Part shown: piece after piece, positions 1-6,994 of the stretch
Layout of the letters: every line of letters starts with the position of its first letter
Numbering within the stretch: the first letter of the stretch is position 1
Translations under genes and position numbers: made by a program
The notes under the pieces: model-generated
What the model was told of the DNA's origin: nothing
The model's database searches: none
The model's input: the letters and a program-made list of their open reading frames with translations, nothing else
Assembly: GCA_900547765.1 (NCBI GenBank)
Contig: URIA01000031.1
Coordinates: forward strand, 1 to 26,641
DNA: 26,641 bases
Direction: 5' to 3'
Source: an uncultured Collinsella sp.
GTDB taxonomy: Bacteria > Actinomycetota > Coriobacteriia > Coriobacteriales > Coriobacteriaceae

Positions 1-109
1 ACGATATGGCACCGTGGGGACACATGTATGTCAATCCTGGTCTAACAGAGCCTTTGTTATTGCCATGGCCGGCGTCGGAGCCCTGGTCTGGGGTATCCGT
101 AAGCGCTAG
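1..109 (+). pseudogene. C-terminal end of a possible cell-wall-anchored surface protein, probably decayed
   Basis: Reading the frame that ends at the TAG at 107-109 gives a short hydrophobic stretch (FVIAMAGVGALVWG) followed by the basic tail IRKR and stop. This is the usual shape of the membrane and charge part of a sortase sorting signal. No LPxTG precedes it in that frame. In the neighbouring frame, upstream of a stop at about 43-45, there is HRGDTCMSILV, which resembles the residues that normally follow LPxTG. A one-base frameshift plus loss of the LPxTG residues would explain both halves. A strong hairpin begins 14 bases after the stop, as expected at a gene end. The gene runs off the left edge, so a short intact membrane protein cannot be excluded. 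Confidence 0.35.
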
Positions 110-122
110 GCACGCTGGTAGC

Positions 123-146
123 GCCCGGGGCCAAAAGGCCCCGGGC
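123..146 (+). terminator. Terminator-like hairpin after the left-edge gene
   Basis: A perfect 10-bp GC stem (GCCCGGGGCC / GGCCCCGGGC) closes on an AAAA loop, starting 14 bases after the TAG at 107-109. There is no downstream T-run, so it may be a Rho-assisted or imperfect intrinsic terminator. Confidence 0.6.
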
Positions 147-170
147 GGCCGGCGGGGAGCCAGAACATAG

Positions 171-188
171 CCCCCACCCCCACCCCCA
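171..188. repeat. Three tandem CCCCCA hexamers
   Basis: CCCCCA is repeated three times without interruption. On the minus strand this gives three G5 tracts separated by single T's. It is a simple-sequence tract prone to slippage, with some G-quadruplex potential if a nearby G-run supplies the fourth tract. Confidence 0.7.
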
Positions 189-223
189 GCCGTCACGGAG
201 GTATCTCCCTCCTCCGTGGCGGC
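189..223 (+). terminator. Second hairpin, terminator-like
   Basis: A 13-bp stem (189-201 with 211-223, one G-T wobble) closes over a 9-nt loop and is followed by GCTTTTG. It could be a backup terminator for the left-edge gene or another member of the local palindrome cluster. Confidence 0.45.
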
Positions 224-251
224 GCTTTTGTGCGTAGGCGAGAAGGGCTTG

Positions 252-409
252 CCACGAAATTGGCCCATCTACTACGTTTAGCCCCTTACCCCCAACCATG
301 CCAAAAAACGCGAAAACAAAACCGCAGGTAGAACGCCTGCAGTTTTCTGGAAAACAGGGGTATGGTTGGGGGTATCGAGTCAAACGTAGTAGATGGGCCG
401 ATTTCGTGG
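252..409. repeat. Palindromic repeat element 1 (nested inverted repeat)
   Basis: The outer arms 252-280 and 381-409 match as an inverted repeat at 27 of 29 positions. Inner arms 287-299 and 362-374 are a perfect 13-bp inverted repeat, and a small hairpin sits in the centre around 325-341. The central part, read on the minus strand, is closely similar to the centre of element 2 at 578-623. The element encodes nothing convincing. The architecture suggests a non-autonomous mobile repeat (MITE-like) or a folded RNA. Element ends are estimated from where pairing stops. Confidence 0.7.
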
Positions 410-418
410 TTGGCGCCG

Positions 419-460
419 CCAAATGATCCCCCGGGGACGGAGGAAAACGGATCATTTTGG
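419..460. repeat. Small palindrome between elements 1 and 2
   Basis: CCAAATGATCC at 419-429 pairs with GGATCATTTTGG at 449-460 (one extra base), enclosing a GC-rich spacer. It lies between the two larger elements and has no coding content. Confidence 0.5.
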
Positions 461-503
461 TCCCACGCGGCTGGTGGGTGCGTTCGCGCAGGACCGTTCA
501 AAC

Positions 504-696
504 AAAACTATGCCGGTTTACGGGGCTAAACTCAGGACTCCCATCCATACCCGCGTTTTCTGCAAAATGACGGCTCGTCTACCTGCGGTTTTATTTTCAC
601 GAATATCGGCATGGTTGGGGACTCGTGACTCAGCCCCGGAAACCGGCATAGTTTTGAAATGGCATTAAATCGATGGCAGCCATTTTGCTATGCCGG
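504..696. repeat. Palindromic repeat element 2 with alternative pairing partners
   Basis: Arms 504-527 and 632-655 form an inverted repeat at 23 of 24 positions. The centre (578-623) is a diverged copy, in opposite orientation, of the centre of element 1 (about 287-332). The right arm has a second possible partner: CCGGCATAG at 643-651 pairs with CTATGCCGG at 688-696, and AAATGGC at 657-663 pairs with GCCATTT at 679-685. Two mutually exclusive folds are therefore possible. The stretch 110-716 holds no gene that I can support, only this hairpin and repeat cluster. Confidence 0.65.
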
Positions 697-716
697 AGCG
701 GTCGGCCGTTGGGTAA

Positions 717-1346
717 TTACCCTCGCAGGTAGGCGATGGCGATTTGGGTGCGGTTGCGCAGGCCCATTTTGGCCAGGATCGAGCTGATGTGGTTGCGCAC
801 CGTGCCTTCTCCCATATAAGCCGTGGCGGCAATCTCCTTGTTATCGAGGCCGCGGGCGATGAGCTCGGCGACTTCGAACTCGCGGTCGGTCAGGCTGACA
901 AAGGCTGCGGGCCGGCGGGGCGTGTCGGCCTCGGCGTCCGCCCCATCAAAATCGACGTCTTCGATTGCCTTGCCCTCCAGCACGCGCTTACCGTCCATGA
1001 CCTGCGCCAACGCTGGCGGGATGGCGGCGACGTCTGTCTTGATCAGGTAGCCGCGAGCGCCCAGCTTGAGCGCCGACACAATGTACTCGTCATCCGAGAA
1101 CGTGGTCAGAAACACGACGCGCGCCGCGGGGTCGCGCTCAAGAATCTCGCGCGCCGCCGAAAGGCCGTCGCGTCCCGGCATCTGGATGTCGAGCAGCGCG
1201 ATGTCGGGGGCGTGCTCGGTGTAGAGCGCGACCGCGTCGTTGCCGTTGGCGCCGGTGTCCACGACTTCGATTTGCGGCTGGGCACCCAGGATAATCTTGA
1301 GCGAGTCGACCACCAAACGGTCGTCGTCGACAACAATGAGCCTCAT
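717..1346 (-). CDS. NarL/LuxR-type response regulator
   Basis: A 209-residue DNA-binding response regulator acting in the cytoplasm as partner of the adjacent kinase. The receiver domain (about 1-120) has the acidic pocket D7-D9, the phosphoacceptor D53 in LLDIQMPG, T81 and K103 in YLIK. A linker rich in acidic residues follows, then a LuxR-type helix-turn-helix (about 150-207) with LTDREFEVAELIARGLDNKE and the recognition-helix region EGTVRNHISSIL. The ATG overlaps the kinase stop as ATGA (1346-1343). AAGGAG (complement of 1357-1362) lies 10 bases upstream, so the pair is translationally coupled. By analogy with DesR/LiaR-type systems it probably controls the divergent ABC exporter at 2670-5997; this target is inferred from position only. 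Confidence 0.93.
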   Translation of the reverse strand: MRLIVVDDDRLVVDSLKIILGAQPQIEVVDTGANGNDAVALYTEHAPDIALLDIQMPGRDGLSAAREILERDPAARVVFLTTFSDDEYIVSALKLGARGYLIKTDVAAIPPALAQVMDGKRVLEGKAIEDVDFDGADAEADTPRRPAAFVSLTDREFEVAELIARGLDNKEIAATAYMGEGTVRNHISSILAKMGLRNRTQIAIAYLRG

Positions 1347-2488
1347 CGGGCCTCATCTCCTTGCTGTTTGGGGACGGCGGCAAACACGCGCCAGCCGGGG
1401 GCGCCGGCGCGCGGCCCGGCGGTGAAGGTGCCGCCAAGTACCTCGACGCGCTCGCGCATGGAGCCGAGCCCCATGCCTGCCGCGACGCCGCGACCGCCCG
1501 CCTGGATCCCGCCCTCGCCGTCGTCGGTAACGATGAGCTGGTAAAACGACGGATGCTCCATGCATCGCACGGTGACGTTTCGAGCGTGGGCATGGCGCAT
1601 GGTGTTAGAGAGTGCCTCGCGCAGGACTGCTGCAAAGCAGTTGACGACGTTGGCGGGCGCATGTTCGGCCAAAACCTCAAGCTCAATCTGCGGACCGCCG
1701 TCCGAGCGCACGTCCTCAACAATGCGCTCGAGCTGCACGGAGAGGTCGGCGGCGTTGTCGTTGAGCGCATGCACGCTCGAGCGCACGAGTTGGAGTGCCT
1801 CGTCAACGGTGTGCTTGACGTCGGCGAAGTCGGCGGCGACGCCGGGCTCGTTGGCGTGGACCACGCGCAGGGCCTCGGTCTGCAGCGAGGCGCGCGTGAG
1901 TTGGTGGCCGACGTTATCGTGGATCTCGCGCGCGATGCGGGCGCGCTCGGCGAGCGTCGCGAGCTCGACCTCGTAGTCCTGGCGGTCGGCAAGGTCGCGG
2001 TTGCGCGCCTCGAGCGCAAGGGCTCGTTCCTGCAGCTCGTCGCGGGTGCGGCGCATGCGCTCCTGCTCGCGCTCCAGCTGTGCGGTGCGCAGCGACAGTA
2101 AAGTGGCGGCGACCGAAAGGATGGCGGTCAACAGCAGCGCGCGGGCGGGAAGCATGTCGGTGCGATAATCCGCAACGAGCGCGAAGACAAAAGTGGCGGC
2201 CACACCCAGTGTGGGCCATGCGTGCTCGCGGCGCACACGCTGAGCGATGTCGTAGAAGGCGAGGGGTGCAAACGGCGCAAAGGACGGCACAAAGACGGCC
2301 GCGATGATGTAAGCGTAGCTCGCGGCCTCGCTCGCGCGACGCGCGCGTTCCCCCCGTGCGACTTCTGCCGCCGAAGTGGCTATAACGCCAAGGCAAAACG
2401 CCGTAACCAAGCGGGCATCTACAGCAAGGCCCAAGGCGGCTGCGATGCAGCACGCCAACACGATCGATTTGTCGAAAAGCCTGTTCAT
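1343..2488 (-). CDS. Membrane histidine kinase, HisKA_3 (NarL-partner) family
   Basis: A 381-residue sensor kinase. The N-terminal third is hydrophobic with several membrane segments (about 8-40, 58-80, 93-135) and no sizeable extracellular domain, so it probably senses a membrane or intramembrane signal, as DesK and LiaS do. A helical linker (about 137-180) leads to the dimerisation and phosphoacceptor motif ERARIAREIHDNVGHQL with H190. The ATPase part has the N box REALSNTMRHA (N295), the G1 box DDGEGG (322-327) and the G2 box GMGLGSMRERV (338-348). No Shine-Dalgarno precedes the ATG, but TACAAT lies six bases upstream, which would give a leaderless mRNA. The start could be wrong, but no better one is evident. 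Confidence 0.93.
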   Translation of the reverse strand: MNRLFDKSIVLACCIAAALGLAVDARLVTAFCLGVIATSAAEVARGERARRASEAASYAYIIAAVFVPSFAPFAPLAFYDIAQRVRREHAWPTLGVAATFVFALVADYRTDMLPARALLLTAILSVAATLLSLRTAQLEREQERMRRTRDELQERALALEARNRDLADRQDYEVELATLAERARIAREIHDNVGHQLTRASLQTEALRVVHANEPGVAADFADVKHTVDEALQLVRSSVHALNDNAADLSVQLERIVEDVRSDGGPQIELEVLAEHAPANVVNCFAAVLREALSNTMRHAHARNVTVRCMEHPSFYQLIVTDDGEGGIQAGGRGVAAGMGLGSMRERVEVLGGTFTAGPRAGAPGWRVFAAVPKQQGDEAR

Positions 2489-2494
2489 ACGGGT

Positions 2495-2500
2495 ATTGTA
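2495..2500 (-). promoter_or_regulatory. Possible -10 box of the kinase/regulator operon (leaderless)
   Basis: On the minus strand TACAAT ends six bases before the kinase ATG at 2488. Transcription would then start at or next to the ATG. No convincing -35 is visible. Confidence 0.35.
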
Positions 2501-2669
2501 CGCGATGGCGCGCGCGGCGATTGCGCAGGTGCCGCAACCGTGACATTCCTCCTGCGCCTCCTTCTGTGCCGTCGCCCCGCCGCACTCGTGACAAAGCTCA
2601 CTGGTGCGCGCCGCCCGCTCCTGCGATGATGCAATCGTACCGGGCCGCGATCAACAGAAGGGCCGCCTC

Positions 2670-3608
2670 ATGACTGACATCGTCCACGTCGAAAACCTCG
2701 TCAAGCGCTACGACGATCTTATTGCGCTCGACCACTTTAACCTGAACATCGCCCCCGGCGAGATCTTTGGTCTGCTCGGCCCCAACGGCTCGGGCAAGAC
2801 CACGTCCATCAACTGTATCCTGCAACTGCTTGCCTACGACAAGGGCACCATCGAGCTGTTCGGCGAGCCCATGACGCCCGCCCGCTACGACCTTAAGCGC
2901 CGCATTGGCGTGGTGCCGCAGCAGGTAGCGGTGTTTGACGAGCTCACGGTACGCGAGAACATCGACTATTTCTGCAGTCTCTACGTAAACGACCGCAAGC
3001 GCCGCCGCGCGCTGGTGGACGAGGCAATCGACTTTGTCGGCCTGGGCGACTTTGCCAAGTTCCGCCCCGGCAAGCTCTCGGGTGGTCTGGCGCGCCGCCT
3101 TAACATCGCCTGCGGCATCGCGCACAAGCCCGAGCTCATCTTTTTTGACGAGCCCACGGTGGCGGTCGACCCACAGAGCCGCAACGCCATCCTGGAGGGC
3201 ATCTGCCGCCTGCGCGACGAGGGTGCCACGGTGGTGTATACCAGCCATTACATGGAGGAAGTCGAGCAGATCTGCAGTCGCATCATGATCATGGACGGCG
3301 GCCGCGTGTTGGCGCAGGGCACCAACGACGAGCTCAAGCGCATGATCCAGATGGGCGAGAAAATCGTGATCGAGGTCGGCGAGGTGCCGAGCGCGGCACT
3401 CGCCGCCGTTGCGAGCCTGCCGCACGTCTTGGACCTGGCGGCGACGGCGGGCCAGCTCACGTTCTCGTGCGAAGCGAGCCCGCACAACCTGACCGACATT
3501 CTCGACGCGCTGCGCTCGTTCGACGTGCCGCTCGGCCGCATTTACTCCGAGCCGCCGACCCTCAACGACGTGTTCCTCGAGATCACCGGCCGCGAGCTGC
3601 GCGACTAG
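2670..3608 (+). CDS. ABC-2 type exporter, ATP-binding subunit
   Basis: A 312-residue ATPase that powers the two membrane subunits encoded directly downstream. It has Walker A GPNGSGKT (37-44), Q-loop around Q84-Q85, signature LSGGLARR (136-143) with L where Q is usual, Walker B ELIFFDEPT (D160, E161) and the switch H in TSHYMEEVEQ. The C-terminal extension (about 225-312) is typical of the drug, lipid or antibiotic-export type (DrrA/CcmA-like) ATPases. I chose the ATG at 2670 rather than an in-frame start further upstream because AGAAGG lies about 8 bases before it and homology starts there. It is divergent from the two-component system, which is the likely regulator. The exported substrate cannot be told from sequence; a toxic peptide, lipid or drug is the usual case. 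Confidence 0.93.
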   Translation: MTDIVHVENLVKRYDDLIALDHFNLNIAPGEIFGLLGPNGSGKTTSINCILQLLAYDKGTIELFGEPMTPARYDLKRRIGVVPQQVAVFDELTVRENIDYFCSLYVNDRKRRRALVDEAIDFVGLGDFAKFRPGKLSGGLARRLNIACGIAHKPELIFFDEPTVAVDPQSRNAILEGICRLRDEGATVVYTSHYMEEVEQICSRIMIMDGGRVLAQGTNDELKRMIQMGEKIVIEVGEVPSAALAAVASLPHVLDLAATAGQLTFSCEASPHNLTDILDALRSFDVPLGRIYSEPPTLNDVFLEITGRELRD

Positions 3609-3617
3609 GGGGCGGCC

Positions 3618-4805
3618 ATGTTCAACACCATCATTACCACGCTCAAGACGCTGCTGCGTCGGCCGAGCACCTGGGTCTGGGGCGCGGTCTTTCCCGTTGC
3701 GCTTTCCACGATGTTCATGTTTATGTTCGCGAACCTGAGCTCCGACGGCAAGGTCGACCCGGTGCCGGTTGCCGTTGTCGCCGACGAAGCCTGGGGCGCT
3801 TCGACCTTTAAGGATGTGGCGACGTCGCTGTCTAAGGAAGGTGACGATCAGCTGCTCGAGATCCACGAATGCGACGACGCTGCCGCCGCGAACCACGCGC
3901 TCAAGGCCGGCGAGGTCGCGGGCATCTACACGGTCGACGCCGCGGGCACGCCCAAGCTCACGCTGCTTTCGAGCTATGACAGCTCGCGCGCCTCGTCGGT
4001 GCTCACCGACCGCAGCATCCTGGAGACGGTGGCAAGCTCGTATACGCAAAATGCCGAGCTCATGGCCCAGATTGCCCAGGACAACCCGGCGGCGCTTGCC
4101 GACCCGGAGGCGGTTGCCCGCGCCCTGTCGCTCGAGGGCGGAACCCGTCGCGTGAGCCTGACGCGCACCACGCCCGACGGCACGACCATTTACTATTACG
4201 CGCTCTTTGGCCTGGTCGCGATGATGTCTGCCGAGTTTGCCGCTCTGAGCGTCGTCGACCTGCAGCCCAATCTGTCGGGCCTTGGCGCACGCCGCTGCGT
4301 GGGCGGCCTTTCCAAGACGGCGTCGCTGGCCGGCATCTTTATCGGCTCATGGCTGGTCTCCTTTGCCTCGATGGCGGTCGCGATCGGCTACGTGCGCCTG
4401 GTCGTCGGCGTCGACTTTGGCGGGCGCGAGGGGCTCTGCCTGGTGGGCGGTGCCGCCTCCGCGCTTGCCGCGACGGGCCTGGGACTCTTTGTCGGCACGC
4501 TGCCCGTTAAAGGCGGCAAGGCGTCCAAGTCGGGCATTCTCACGGGCTTCGCCACCACGTGCGCCCTGTTCGCCGGCCTTTACGGCGAGCCGGCGATGGC
4601 GCTTGCCGACGACGTCGCCCGCGCCTGCCCGGCCGAGTGCTGGCTCAATCCCGTCAAGCTCATCTGCGACATGTTCAACCGCCTGTATTTCTTTGAGGAT
4701 CTGGGTCCCTTCGCCGTGCGCGCGGGCGCGCTTGTCCTGATGGCCCTGGTGTTTGTCGCTGCCGCCACGCTGATCTTTGGAAGGAGTCGCTATGAGCACC
4801 TTTAA
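3618..4805 (+). CDS. ABC-2 type exporter, permease subunit 1
   Basis: A 395-residue integral membrane protein. There is one N-terminal membrane segment (about 18-40), a soluble extracytoplasmic domain of about 145 residues, then a hydrophobic C-terminal half with five segments near 190-212, 236-262, 272-295, 306-322 and 367-388. This one-plus-five layout with a large outer loop is the ABC2_membrane_3 (YhgE/Pip/NatB-like) type. It starts 9 bases after the ATPase stop, with a G-rich Shine-Dalgarno region. Its last 14 bases overlap the next gene. It probably forms a heterodimeric channel with that product. Confidence 0.88.
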   Translation: MFNTIITTLKTLLRRPSTWVWGAVFPVALSTMFMFMFANLSSDGKVDPVPVAVVADEAWGASTFKDVATSLSKEGDDQLLEIHECDDAAAANHALKAGEVAGIYTVDAAGTPKLTLLSSYDSSRASSVLTDRSILETVASSYTQNAELMAQIAQDNPAALADPEAVARALSLEGGTRRVSLTRTTPDGTTIYYYALFGLVAMMSAEFAALSVVDLQPNLSGLGARRCVGGLSKTASLAGIFIGSWLVSFASMAVAIGYVRLVVGVDFGGREGLCLVGGAASALAATGLGLFVGTLPVKGGKASKSGILTGFATTCALFAGLYGEPAMALADDVARACPAECWLNPVKLICDMFNRLYFFEDLGPFAVRAGALVLMALVFVAAATLIFGRSRYEHL

Positions 4806-5997
4806 GACTGCGCTTCGCATGGCGCTTGCGCACCCGTTCTACCTGCTCATCTATACGGTGTTCATCTCGCTCATGGGCGTGTTCATCGCGGCGTCGGTGA
4901 GCTGGAATTCGTCGCAGCTTACCGAATACAAGCCCTACGACGCCAACGTGATCGTGGTCGATCGCGACAACAGCGACCTTTCGCGGGCGCTCACCAAGCA
5001 CTTGGGGTCGCGCTTTGACCTGGTTACGGGCGTCGGCGACGATACGTACGATCTTGCGGACGCGCTCTCCAAGAGCAACAGCGCCAAGGGCAGCGCCGAC
5101 TGCGTGTTCTTTATCCCGGAGGGGTTTGAGGACGATCTTGTTGCAGCCGCCCGTGCGGGGGAGGCCCTGCCCAAGCTCGACGTGACCTATGGTTCCGGCA
5201 CCATGGCGGCGGCGCTTTCGTCCGCCGAGGCCTCGCGCTGGATCTCGCTCGCGGGCGCTGCGGCGGCGCTTGAACCCGCTGCCTCCAACGGTGACGTCGC
5301 AAGGGCCGCCGAGCACGCGGCCGCAAAGCGCGCGGAGGTCCAGATCGAGCAGGTCAAGGTCGACTCGACTGCTGCTACCACGCTCGAGTCGTACTTCAAC
5401 TTTGGCGCGTACGCGATCATCTCGTCGGTCATCGTGTCGGTGGGACTGGTGTTTTCGGGCATGAACGAGCCCGAGCGCGTGCGCCGCATGGAGGCCAGCC
5501 CGGTCTCTGAGCGCCAGCGTTCGCTCGCTGTGTTCGCGGCCGCCGCCGTGCTCACCGTCTGCATCTGGCTCGTGTCGAGCATGATGGGCGTCGTGGGCTT
5601 TGCCAGCGCGGTTGCCGAGGTCGGCGTGGGTCGCGTGTGCCTGGCGCTGGCGGCAACGTTTGCCCTGGCGTGCACGCCGCTGGCTGTTGGCTTTACGCTG
5701 TCGAGCCTGGGCGCGCGCGAGGAGCTGCTCAACGGTGTGGGCAACCTGCTCGGCATGCTCATGACGTTTTTGGGCGGCGCCTGGATGCCGCTGTCGCTCA
5801 TGGGCTCGGCCGTGCAGACGGCGGCGCACTTTGTGCCGACGTATTGGGTGAACGACGCGATCGGCAAGGCGCTCGCCGCGGACCTGACGTTCACCGTGCT
5901 GGGCGACATCGCCTGCGATCTGGGCGTCACGGTGCTCTTCGCCGCCGCCATCGCCGCCGTAGGCCTAGCCCTCGCGCACAACAAATCCCACGCCTAG
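4792..5997 (+). CDS. ABC-2 type exporter, permease subunit 2
   Basis: A 401-residue membrane protein with the same plan as its upstream neighbour: membrane segment at about 14-36, an outer domain (about 40-200) ending in an Ala-rich helical stretch, then segments near 204-226, 243-265, 281-303, 315-338 and 373-395. I set the start at the ATG at 4792 because AAGGAG at 4781-4786 is ideally spaced and the gene then overlaps the upstream stop by 14 bases. An in-frame ATG at 4777 has no such site. The two permeases are diverged paralogues, consistent with a heterodimer. The gene is followed by the repeat block at 6003. Confidence 0.88.
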   Translation: MSTFKTALRMALAHPFYLLIYTVFISLMGVFIAASVSWNSSQLTEYKPYDANVIVVDRDNSDLSRALTKHLGSRFDLVTGVGDDTYDLADALSKSNSAKGSADCVFFIPEGFEDDLVAAARAGEALPKLDVTYGSGTMAAALSSAEASRWISLAGAAAALEPAASNGDVARAAEHAAAKRAEVQIEQVKVDSTAATTLESYFNFGAYAIISSVIVSVGLVFSGMNEPERVRRMEASPVSERQRSLAVFAAAAVLTVCIWLVSSMMGVVGFASAVAEVGVGRVCLALAATFALACTPLAVGFTLSSLGAREELLNGVGNLLGMLMTFLGGAWMPLSLMGSAVQTAAHFVPTYWVNDAIGKALAADLTFTVLGDIACDLGVTVLFAAAIAAVGLALAHNKSHA

Positions 5998-6002
5998 CCA
6001 CC

Positions 6003-6175
6003 TAGTCATTGGCGACGTTCTTAAACGACTGGTCGCTGGGGACAGTCTTTGCCGATTCGCCGGCTCGCCGGCCGGGCTGGCAAGGACTGTCCCAATATGT
6101 CGGCACTTGGGGACCACTCATTGGGGACAGACTTAAATGAGCGATTTCACTCATTTAAGTCTGTCCCCAATGAGT
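6003..6175. repeat. Palindromic repeat block, copy A (left of the FtsX-type exporter)
   Basis: The block contains two hairpins: 6039-6053 with 6079-6093 (14 of 15 paired plus one wobble), and 6116-6141 with 6150-6175, a perfect 26-bp inverted repeat around an 8-base loop. The first 82 bases recur, about 90 percent identical and in the same orientation, at 9659-9739. The last 28 bases (6148-6175) recur exactly at 9740-9767. The hairpins may also serve as transcription terminators for the upstream exporter operon, although no T-run follows. Confidence 0.8.
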
Positions 6176-6182
6176 AGGTTGG

Positions 6183-6216
6183 AAAATAGTTCGCGCACGT
6201 CGCTTAAAAATAGTTC
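6183..6216. promoter_or_regulatory. Direct repeat AAAATAGTTC x2, possible operator
   Basis: AAAATAGTTC occurs at 6183-6192 and again at 6207-6216, a 24-bp period just upstream of the exporter gene at 6273. A possible but weak promoter, CTTAAA (6203-6208) and TACTAT (6226-6231) with 17-bp spacing, overlaps the second copy. Spaced direct repeats are typical sites for response regulators, so this is a candidate control site. Confidence 0.4.
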
Positions 6217-6272
6217 ACCTGGGTTTACTATTACCCTAGAAAAGTAGCAACAGGCTAACAACGGGGGATAGC

Positions 6273-6986
6273 ATGGCGACAAAGCAAGCCTATGTCCAGG
6301 TCAAAGGGCTCAAGAAACACTACGGCGACGGTGATGCACGCCTGACGGTGCTCGACGGCATCGACACGTCCATCAACCGCGGCGAGATCTGCGTCATGCT
6401 GGGGCCCTCGGGCTCGGGCAAGTCGACCTTTCTCAACCTGATCGGCGGCCTGGAGGATGCCGACGGCGGCTCCATCATGGTGGACGGCTGCGATCTCACG
6501 GCGCTCAAGCCCGCCGATCTGGGCGAGTACCGACGCCGCGAGCTGGGCTTTGTCTTCCAGTTCTACAACCTGGTGCCCGACCTTACCATCAAGGAAAACA
6601 TCGAGGTCACGGCGCACCTGTCCAAAAACCCGCTCAATGTCGACGATCTGCTGCGCTCGCTGGGCCTCTACGAGCACCGCAACAAGTTTCCGCGCCAGGT
6701 CTCAGGTGGCCAGCAGCAGCGCTGCGCCATCGGCCGTGCGCTCGTCAAAAATCCGGGCCTGCTGCTGTGCGATGAGCCCACGGGCGCGCTCGACTACAAG
6801 ACATCCAAGGAAATCTTGCGGCTCATGGAGGATGTCAACCGCACCTACGGCTGCACCATCATCATTGTCACCCACAATGCCGCCATCGCGCGCATGGCAA
6901 ATCGCGTGCTGCGCCTGCGCGACGGCCGCATCGTCGAGGACGAGCTCAACGAGTCGCCCGTTGCGGCCGCCGATCTCGATTGGTAG
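6273..6986 (+). CDS. MacB/LolD-type ABC transporter ATP-binding protein
   Basis: A 237-residue ATPase of the group that pairs with FtsX-type permeases (MacB, LolD, BceA). It has Walker A GPSGSGKS (44-51), Q-loop FVFQFYNLVPDLT around Q96, signature VSGGQQQR (143-150), Walker B LLLCDEPTGALD (D167, E168) and switch H201. The PTGALD D-loop and FQFYNL stretch are characteristic of this subgroup. The ATG follows GGGGGA by a few bases. The FtsX-type permease starts 9 bases after its stop, so the two form one transporter. Possible jobs include exporting a peptide or lipid, or mechanotransmission and antibiotic resistance as in BceAB. None can be chosen from the sequence. Confidence 0.93.
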   Translation: MATKQAYVQVKGLKKHYGDGDARLTVLDGIDTSINRGEICVMLGPSGSGKSTFLNLIGGLEDADGGSIMVDGCDLTALKPADLGEYRRRELGFVFQFYNLVPDLTIKENIEVTAHLSKNPLNVDDLLRSLGLYEHRNKFPRQVSGGQQQRCAIGRALVKNPGLLLCDEPTGALDYKTSKEILRLMEDVNRTYGCTIIIVTHNAAIARMANRVLRLRDGRIVEDELNESPVAAADLDW

Positions 6987-6994
6987 GCGACGCC

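Noticed and set aside
171..223. A G-quadruplex on the minus strand
   Set aside because: Only three clean G5 tracts are present; a fourth tract would have to come from a more distant GGG, so the evidence is thin.
2598..4049. A 483-codon minus-strand open frame opposite the ABC-2 ATPase and first permease
   Set aside because: The plus strand encodes a full ATPase with all motifs; the antisense product is compositionally odd and unrecognisable.
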